NCBI GenBank assembly: GCA_022839445.1
Contig: JALHFC010000086.1
Location: 1 to 5,741 of the forward strand
DNA: 5,741 nt
Direction of reading: 5' to 3'
Origin: Pelotomaculum sp.
GTDB lineage: Bacteria > Bacillota > Desulfotomaculia > Desulfotomaculales > Pelotomaculaceae
Position 1 is the stretch's first letter. Each line of letters opens with the position of its first letter. Shown here one piece after another: positions 1 to 4,484 of this stretch. A program made the translations under genes and the position numbers. Below the pieces are notes generated by a model. That model worked only from the letters and a program-made list of their open reading frames with translations, did no database searches and was not told the origin of the DNA.

Positions 1-1
1 G

Positions 2-490
2 CCGGACTTATATATCAGCAGAAAAGGAATGGCGCGCAAGCAGGAAATTGAAAGAAGCCTGCCGGATGTCCTCGACCTGCTTACCGTAAGTGTGGAGGCC
101 GGCCTGGGCTTTGAAGGGGCAATGATTAAAGTAGTGGGAAAAACCGGGGGCGCCCTCTCAGGGGAGTTCAAAACAGCGCTGCAGGAAATAAAAATGGGCA
201 AGCCCAGGACAGAAGCGCTGCGCGATATGTCCGGGCGCGCCGACGTGGACGACCTTCAAACTTTCACAGGTTCGCTCATCCTGGCCGACCAACTGGGTAT
301 TAGCATCGGCAATATCTTGCGCCTGCAATCCGGGCAAATAAGGCAGAAGCGACGCCAGAGGGCTGAGGAAATGGCCATCAAAGCGCCGGTAAAAATATTA
401 ATACCCATGGTGCTATTTATTTTTCCGGCGATATTTGTTGTGCTTCTAGGACCGGCAGTCATCCAAATTGCCAGGACGTTTACAAATTAA
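2..490 (+). CDS. tadC: TadC-like type II secretion system F family protein, 3' part (5' end outside window)
   Basis: Inner-membrane platform protein of a Tad/Flp-type pilus assembly system, by family similarity. The frame is open from base 2, so the gene enters from the left edge. The ATG at 29 is almost certainly internal: the only purine-rich stretch (AAAAGGA) touches it directly, and the residues before it (PDLYISRKG) already fit the family. Visible traits are the T2SSF-domain opening ERSLPDVLDLLTVSVEAGLG, a middle segment with LADQLGISIGNILR, then RQKRRQRAEEMAIKAPVKI, and a final hydrophobic helix (about codons 134-156 from base 2) ending in a short polar tail. This matches the usual C-terminal half of TadC, which ends with one membrane segment. 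TadB and TadC are paralogues. The short tail and the DUF192 gene just downstream favour TadC. The stop is followed by 23 bp to the DUF192 remnant on the same strand, so co-transcription is likely. Confidence 0.87.
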   Translation, partial: PDLYISRKGMARKQEIERSLPDVLDLLTVSVEAGLGFEGAMIKVVGKTGGALSGEFKTALQEIKMGKPRTEALRDMSGRADVDDLQTFTGSLILADQLGISIGNILRLQSGQIRQKRRQRAEEMAIKAPVKILIPMVLFIFPAIFVVLLGPAVIQIARTFTN

Positions 491-513
491 TCAATGATAG
501 CGAGGTGAAAACA

Positions 514-826
514 ATGAGGCTAATTAATTCAACCAACGGGGCGGTGCTTGCTGACAATGTCGAAGTCGCCAGCAACTTTAAAAAACGTTTTAAGGGCTTA
601 ATTGGCGCGTCAACACTAAATCAGGGGGAGGCTTTGATCCTCTTCCCTCATTGACGTGCTTTTTATAAACAAAGAATCCGCTATCCTGTATGCTTTTGAA
701 AACATGAAACCATTCCGCTTTAGCCCGATCATTCGCACCTCATATATGGTAGTGGAACTACCGGCCGGGCGCCTGTCCTCTACCGGAACCGCTACCGGCA
801 ACCACCTGCAACTGGTAACAAAATAA
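514..826 (+). pseudogene. DUF192 family protein, broken by an internal frame-changing deletion
   Basis: The ATG at 514 has a good ribosome site (GAGGTG, 502-507). The first frame gives a typical DUF192 start, with VASNFKKRFKGLIG followed by GEALILFP, then hits TGA at 652-654. Moving to the frame of base 650 resumes the same family at once: IDVLFINKES, then FSPIIRTSYMVVELPAGRL and a stop at 824-826. Intact members have about 12 residues between the FP and the ID (a Cys, then IHT, then FMRFP-like). Here only one base (649) remains between the P and I codons, so roughly 35 bp are missing and the frame has shifted. Family size (about 100-120 residues) and both flanks are otherwise intact, so the damage looks recent. 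DUF192 proteins are small and of poorly defined role; I recall them beside tadC in Peptococcaceae. A sequencing or assembly error is the main alternative, although about 35 bp is large for one. Confidence 0.85.
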
Positions 827-843
827 ATTGGGAGGCCTGCCAA

Positions 844-2526
844 ATGAAACTAAAAGTATTTAGCAGAATAGATAATCCGGGGATTAAATTGTCAGTTACT
901 ACGAAGATAGCAATAGCCCTAAGCCTTCTCATTTCTTTTTTAATGGCGGCAGTTGGGACTTCTGTCTTTTTGCAGGACCAGGCGCTTTTCAAAAAGAACT
1001 TGGAGGAAAAGGGCTGGAATACCATGCGCATCGCCCTTAATTTATCAAGCGCCGGCCTTATGAGCGGCGACAAGGATTTTGTGGATAGTTTCGTTAGAAA
1101 AATGGGCGCGGATAAGGGCATAAGCCATGTGATGGTGCTTGACCCTATGGGCAGGGTGCTGGCAAAATCTGAAAATAAACAATCCGGCGCCGTTATCAAT
1201 GATGAAGACACCCGCCAGGCTCTCGCTGCAAAGACAGATAAAATGGTCCTCCGGTACGACGCAGGGGGAAAACCGGCGCTGATGGACTTCTACACCCCCA
1301 TTAATGCGGCAGCCGGGGGAACAGCAGGTTTCTTGCGGCTAGGCGTCGATCTTTCCGATTTAAACAAGCACTCAGCCAATACCATTATAAACATTGTCTT
1401 GATTACCATTGCAGCCATATTTGCGGGCATTTTCCTGGCCGCTTTAATAACAAAGAAAATTCTTCAAAGACCTTTGCTTGACCTTACCGCCGCCACTGAA
1501 AAATTAGCAACCGGAGATTTCTCTTATAAAGTCCCGGTGCGCAACCTAGATGAACTTGGCGATCTTGCCACCGCCTTTAATACTATGAGTGTGCACCTGG
1601 CTAACCTAATCCAGTCGGTAAAATCAAGCGCAGTTGACATCAACAAATCTGCCGAACAAATACTTGGACGCCTTAAGTCTTCCGATCGCGCCAACAACAG
1701 GCTGTCCCAGACTTTCGATATGTTAAAGCAGGATACAGGGGAACAAGTATCTATATTAAAAGAAGCCGCTAGCTTGTCGGACCACCTTTACGAGCGGTCC
1801 AAGCATGCCATGGATTGCATACTCCAGATTTTAAGTGAAGTCAATAAAACCGTCCATGCCGGTGAAGGCGGCGTTGCCGCCATTTCTAAAATAAATTCAA
1901 ACATGGATGAATCCTACCGGTCACTGGAAAACATTTTCGGCATGCTCAAACAGTTAGAAGATAAAGGGCCACATATCAGCAAAGCCATTGGCTTTTTTGC
2001 TGAATTAATGGAAAGAAACAAATCCTGTACCGTCCAGGTCGCCCTTCATGCAGCTCGCACAGGAAACGAAGAATTAACCAGGTCGGCGGAAGACCTGCAC
2101 GGCATCTCAGAAAAATCTAACCATTTTATTAATGAATTATCCGGGGAGTTTGACAGTATCCAGAGCGCCTGCCGTGATGCGGAAACCAAACTTGGCTTAA
2201 GGCTGGAAAGCCTGGCGGAGGAAAAGGATACGATTAGAAAAGCCGGTGAATCACTTGAAAGTTTGCTCCAGAGTCTTCTGCGGAGCAAGGATATAATTGA
2301 GGAAATCGCATCGTCCGCTCACAAACAGACAGCAAGCATCGAAGACATGAAACGAAACCATACCGGTATCATTGAAGAACTGAACAGGTCAATGAAAAGC
2401 AGTTCCAGCGCGGAAAATGACGCTAAAATGCAAATGGAAAACCTGCATGACATAGATTCCCTGGCCAAAAAAATGGTGCGCATGGTGGAACGGTTAAATG
2501 TGCTGTCACTGCAGTTTAAAGTTTAA
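844..2526 (+). CDS. HAMP-domain chemoreceptor-like protein with degenerate MCP signalling tip
   Basis: A membrane sensor of 560 residues. GGGAGG at 830-835 sits 8 bp before the ATG and fixes the start. Layout: short cytoplasmic N-terminus; membrane helix about 21-43; extracytoplasmic sensor about 44-178, PAS/Cache-like by its HVMVLDPMGRVLAKS and FLRLGVDL strands; membrane helix about 179-203; HAMP about 204-257 with the conserved Pro210 and DELGDLATAFN; then about 300 residues of predicted coiled coil. This last part lines up with an MCP hairpin. IGFFAELMERN (382-392) and ALHAARTG (400-407) match the MCP segment around IGxIxxIAxQTN and AxEAARAG. AEDLHGISEKS matches ADEVRKLAERS, and the C-terminus LSLQFKV matches the usual MCP ending. 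Most residues that contact CheA/CheW are replaced (QTNLLALNAAIEAARAGE is poorly kept). No C-terminal CheR-tethering pentapeptide is seen. The gene lies 17 bp after the DUF192 remnant, in line with tadC. Classical chemotaxis output is doubtful; signalling to the Tad pilus or another partner is inference. Confidence 0.85.
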   Translation: MKLKVFSRIDNPGIKLSVTTKIAIALSLLISFLMAAVGTSVFLQDQALFKKNLEEKGWNTMRIALNLSSAGLMSGDKDFVDSFVRKMGADKGISHVMVLDPMGRVLAKSENKQSGAVINDEDTRQALAAKTDKMVLRYDAGGKPALMDFYTPINAAAGGTAGFLRLGVDLSDLNKHSANTIINIVLITIAAIFAGIFLAALITKKILQRPLLDLTAATEKLATGDFSYKVPVRNLDELGDLATAFNTMSVHLANLIQSVKSSAVDINKSAEQILGRLKSSDRANNRLSQTFDMLKQDTGEQVSILKEAASLSDHLYERSKHAMDCILQILSEVNKTVHAGEGGVAAISKINSNMDESYRSLENIFGMLKQLEDKGPHISKAIGFFAELMERNKSCTVQVALHAARTGNEELTRSAEDLHGISEKSNHFINELSGEFDSIQSACRDAETKLGLRLESLAEEKDTIRKAGESLESLLQSLLRSKDIIEEIASSAHKQTASIEDMKRNHTGIIEELNRSMKSSSSAENDAKMQMENLHDIDSLAKKMVRMVERLNVLSLQFKV

Positions 2527-2905
2527 ACAACCTTTTCCACCATGGTGTCCGGTCGTGATGTACCGGCTGATCCGGTTCCCGGTATTTTTGGTGCACAGCG
2601 TCAACAACCTGCTGCCTGATATCATCGAGCAGATTTCCAGCGACCGTTTGTTCAGCTTCAATCCTGGTAAGCGGACACTCTTTTACCCCACCTACATAAA
2701 GATCTATCTCTTGCTCGAAATGCTTTCTGAAAAAATGCGCCGGGTCATTAGACGTGTTCTCCCCCAAAGAATTACCAATACGCATGGCTATACCGTGCGC
2801 TTTCTTTTTCGGCGCCTTTTTTTCAGGATAATGATCGTACTTTCGCTGCACCGCCTCCTGCATGGCATCCCTAAACATCCCACTAAACCCTTTTTTCTTG
2901 CCCAC
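2516..2905 (-). CDS. Small hypothetical protein, charged, with aromatic-basic C-terminus
   Basis: I do not recognise this protein. It has 129 residues and starts with GTG at 2905. The start is supported by a strong purine tract (AAAAGGGGGG) ending 6 bp upstream. It is highly charged and soluble-looking, with no signal peptide or membrane helix. Visible parts are an N-terminal basic-amphipathic stretch (MGKKKGFSGMFRDAMQEAV), a Lys/Pro/Ala-rich linker about 28-36, a central part with HFFRKHFEQEIDLYVGGV (58-74), one Cys at 77, a helix-prone segment 82-108, and the striking end PWWKRLFKL, which could bind a membrane or partner surface. It converges on the receptor gene and the two ends overlap by 11 bp (2516-2526), so their stop codons lie inside each other's reading frames. 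No function is claimed. That it is a real gene rests on the ribosome site, the length without stops and protein-like composition; the opposite-strand frame (2498-2929) is less protein-like. Confidence 0.6.
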   Translation of the reverse strand: MGKKKGFSGMFRDAMQEAVQRKYDHYPEKKAPKKKAHGIAMRIGNSLGENTSNDPAHFFRKHFEQEIDLYVGGVKECPLTRIEAEQTVAGNLLDDIRQQVVDAVHQKYREPDQPVHHDRTPWWKRLFKL

Positions 2906-2911
2906 AAAAAT

Positions 2912-2921
2912 CCCCCCTTTT
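2912..2921 (-). promoter_or_regulatory. Ribosome binding site that decides a GTG start
   Basis: On the minus strand the run AAAAGGGGGG ends 6 bp before the GTG at 2905. It is the only good ribosome site near this open frame and is the main reason to start the small protein at a GTG rather than at the internal ATG of the GMFRDAM segment. The run of six G is unusual beside the AT-rich leader. Confidence 0.6.
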
Positions 2922-2975
2922 CTTTTTAGATTTTAAGCAGCAATATCCATAGCTCTTCATCACACTACTGATATC

Positions 2976-3001
2976 ATTATAAACCTTCTATACATATTAT
3001 A
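2976..3001 (-). promoter_or_regulatory. Candidate -10 boxes in AT-rich leader of the small hypothetical gene
   Basis: On the minus strand two perfect TATAAT hexamers occur at 2976-2981 and 2996-3001, within the AT-rich stretch 70-100 bp upstream of the GTG at 2905. No hexamer close to TTGACA is present at 16-18 bp from either; the nearest, TTGTAG (3007-3012), is badly spaced. One of these may be the promoter of the small gene, but in such AT-rich DNA they could be chance. Confidence 0.28.
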
Positions 3002-3068
3002 ATCCACTACAAGAAAAAATAAATGTCTTTATCATTTGCCGGCGGAAACCATATCAAAGCCGCTGAAA

Positions 3069-3162
3069 GCACAAGGGGACGGTTAATGTGAAAGTACGGA
3101 AATATATGGATACTTTCATCCGTTCTACTGTGTAAAGCATTTTCATGGTTCTTCTTTTGTGT
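3069..3162. repeat. REP-like motif with adjacent inverted repeat
   Basis: GCACAAGGGGACGGTT at 3069-3084 resembles the ACAAGGGGACGGTT core that I recall from dispersed REP-type repeats near Y1 (REP-associated) transposases in clostridial genomes. A second piece, GGTTCTTCTTTTGTGT at 3147-3162, resembles the other half of that repeat. Between them are 8-bp arms TGAAAGTA (3089-3096) and TACTTTCA (3111-3118), which can form a hairpin with a 14-base loop. The inverted repeat is seen directly. The link to a repeat family is from memory and cannot be tested without the rest of the genome. No transposase gene accompanies it. Confidence 0.4.
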
Positions 3163-3215
3163 TGCGTCGATAACCAGGTGTAGCGGCATGGTGAACCCCA
3201 CAAATTATGACAGGA

Positions 3216-3398
3216 CTACTCAGCGTTGAACACGTTGAAGCTTTTTTCTTGCAGAAAGTCATGTCTTTCTATTAGCTTGTAACCTACATTTTCTGCTTTT
3301 TGTTGAATAAATGCCTCGTCTACGTTGTGTCCAAAGAAAATGGTAAAGTAACCCCCACCGGCGCCGATATCGATAACCACAGAACCTTTCTGTACCCT
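3216..3398 (-). pseudogene. Class I SAM-dependent methyltransferase remnant (5' truncated, core deleted)
   Basis: The minus-strand frame reads RVQKGSVVIDIGAGGGYFT, the classic motif I (SAM-binding glycine loop) of a class I methyltransferase of the UbiE/ArsM-like type. Within a few residues it jumps to HNVDEAFIQQKAENVGYKLIERHDFL and ends EKSFNVF, like the last helix and strands of such enzymes. About 60 codons remain of a family usually near 190-210 residues. The N-terminus is absent, because the remnant begins at the stop codon of the ABC ATPase gene (3397-3399). The whole middle is also absent, including the acidic SAM-ribose residue and the RVLKPGG-like region. The frame stays open backwards to an ATG at 3446, but that extension overlaps the ATPase gene in another frame and is not methyltransferase-like. 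It cannot form a working enzyme. The internal junction lies near 3333-3345. Confidence 0.72.
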
Positions 3399-4470
3399 AT
3401 AGCGCCAGCCGCAGCGTATTGACCCCGCCGGCAAATGTATGTACAATCTCTCCCGCTATGTTGCGTAATATCGTCACGGCCAGATCGTCTTCCGTGGTTT
3501 CCAGCGCGTCTTCGCTGTCGCCGGGGTATGTGACGGTCACCTCATAGCGGCTTAGTTGTTCTGAAAAACTGACACTCAGATTGCACGCGCCGAACTTGGG
3601 CACAACGATATTGATCACCAGTTCCTCCGCAATGAGCCTTAGCTTCTTGGCGGTCTTATCCTTTACCGCATGTCTAAAGCAAAAATTGTCTATGCCGGTG
3701 AGCATTGCCACATAGTCGAAATCCCTTGATTCCACCTCATAGTGGAAGCTACGAATCCTGTAAATAAACGCCTGTGTCTTGGGTTTTTGGGGGTTCTCAA
3801 ATATCTGGGCCGGTGTCCCTTGTTCGTAAATCCCGCGCTCGTCCATATAAAACACCCGGCTGGAAATCTCTTTCGCAAAGTTCATCTCATGGGTGACAAT
3901 CAACAACGTCAGCCCGGTTTTTGATAAGCTGCGTATTACCGCTGTGACCTCGCCTACCATCGTAGGGTCGAGTGCGGAAGTCGGCTCATCAAACAAAATG
4001 ACCTGCGGCTCCATCGCAAGGCAACGCGCAATCGCCACACGTTGCTTCTGGCCGCCCGATAATTGATGGGGGAAATGTTGCGCCCGCTCTGAAAGCCCAA
4101 CGGCTTTTAATAGCTCGGTGGCTTTCGTCTCCGCTTCAGGGCGGGTTTTTCCAAGCAGCTTTATAGGACCCGCGCAGAGGTTTTCCATCACGTTTAGGTG
4201 TGAAAAGAGCCCAAAGCTCTGGAACACCATCCCCATTTTACGGCGAATCTCGTCAATGTTCTTCTTGTTTATCTTCACGCCGTCAAAATACACTTCCCCG
4301 GCGGTGGGCGGGTCAAGAAAATTAACGGCACGTAAAAACGTGCTTTTCCCCGTGCCGGAAGGACCTATAATGGAGACGATATCGCCCTTTTCAATCTCCA
4401 CGGTCACATTTTGTAAAATAACATTTTCCCCAAAGCTTTTAGCAAGGTTTTCCGTTCTTAGAATGCTCAT
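3397..4470 (-). CDS. Polar amino-acid ABC transporter ATPase with C-terminal GHKL-like domain
   Basis: Cytoplasmic ATPase that would power the fused permease encoded just upstream. The ABC core (about 1-240) is complete: Walker A GPSGTGKST at 36-44, Q-loop Gln84, signature LSGGQKQR at 137-144, Walker B VILFDEP at 157-163, D-loop SALD at 165-168 and switch His194. Its sequence style is that of GlnQ/HisP-type amino-acid importers, which are normally about 240-250 residues. Here about 115 residues follow. They contain a helix with AEELVINIVVPKFG (281-294), like the N-box of GHKL ATPases, strands CNLSVSF and YEVTVTYPG, a helix TEDDLAVTILRNIAGEI and an ending GGVNTLRLAL like the last strand of anti-sigma/HATPase folds. 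Whether it binds ATP is unknown, as the glycine-rich boxes are weak. The ATG overlaps the permease stop by one base and has AAGGGG 8 bp upstream, so translation is coupled. The stop directly abuts a methyltransferase remnant. Confidence 0.9.
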   Translation of the reverse strand: MSILRTENLAKSFGENVILQNVTVEIEKGDIVSIIGPSGTGKSTFLRAVNFLDPPTAGEVYFDGVKINKKNIDEIRRKMGMVFQSFGLFSHLNVMENLCAGPIKLLGKTRPEAETKATELLKAVGLSERAQHFPHQLSGGQKQRVAIARCLAMEPQVILFDEPTSALDPTMVGEVTAVIRSLSKTGLTLLIVTHEMNFAKEISSRVFYMDERGIYEQGTPAQIFENPQKPKTQAFIYRIRSFHYEVESRDFDYVAMLTGIDNFCFRHAVKDKTAKKLRLIAEELVINIVVPKFGACNLSVSFSEQLSRYEVTVTYPGDSEDALETTEDDLAVTILRNIAGEIVHTFAGGVNTLRLAL

Positions 4471-4484
4471 TAACGCAACCCCTT
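4470..4484 (-). promoter_or_regulatory. Translational coupling site: ribosome site plus TAATG stop-start overlap
   Basis: On the minus strand AAGGGG (4479-4484), still inside the permease gene, precedes the sequence TAATG, where the permease stop TAA (4472-4470) and ATPase start ATG (4470-4468) share one base. Such an overlap allows terminating ribosomes to restart, which would balance the amounts of permease and ATPase. Confidence 0.7.

Larger units (their letters stand above)
2922..3215. other. Gene-poor AT-rich intergenic stretch with repeat-like debris
   Basis: About 300 bp without a gene I can support. The left third (2925-3030) is very AT-rich and holds the promoter-like boxes. The right two thirds hold the REP-like motif and inverted repeat listed separately. 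The minus-strand frame 3007-3201 (64 codons) reads through this repeat material, has no convincing ribosome site and no recognisable family, so I do not call it. No clear stem-plus-T-run terminator is seen for the transporter operon in this stretch. Confidence 0.6.

Noticed and set aside
29..31. ATG at 29 as the true start of the TadC-like gene
   Set aside because: The frame is open to the window edge with family-like residues before it, and the purine tract is too close to serve as a ribosome site.
2492..2532. Bidirectional terminator between the receptor gene and the convergent small gene
   Set aside because: GGTTAAA and TTTAAACAACC can pair only weakly, there is no GC-rich stem, and no clear T-run follows on either strand.
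2538..2547. Perfect 10-bp palindrome CACCATGGTG as an operator
   Set aside because: It lies inside the coding sequence of the small gene (codons around TPWW) and far from any promoter, so it is probably chance.
2498..2929. Plus-strand 143-codon frame opposite the small hypothetical gene
   Set aside because: It starts inside the receptor gene, lacks a ribosome site, and its composition (rich in F, L, R, P from the complement of Lys-rich codons) is that of a shadow of the minus-strand gene.
3007..3201. Minus-strand 64-codon open frame with LHLVIDAT, faintly like a DDE transposase segment
   Set aside because: Only about seven residues look suggestive. The rest is a translation of the REP-like repeat and AT-rich DNA, with no ribosome site or catalytic motif.
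3399..3446. Extension of the methyltransferase remnant back to an ATG at 3446
   Set aside because: These bases encode the conserved end of the ATPase in another frame; the extension has no methyltransferase likeness.
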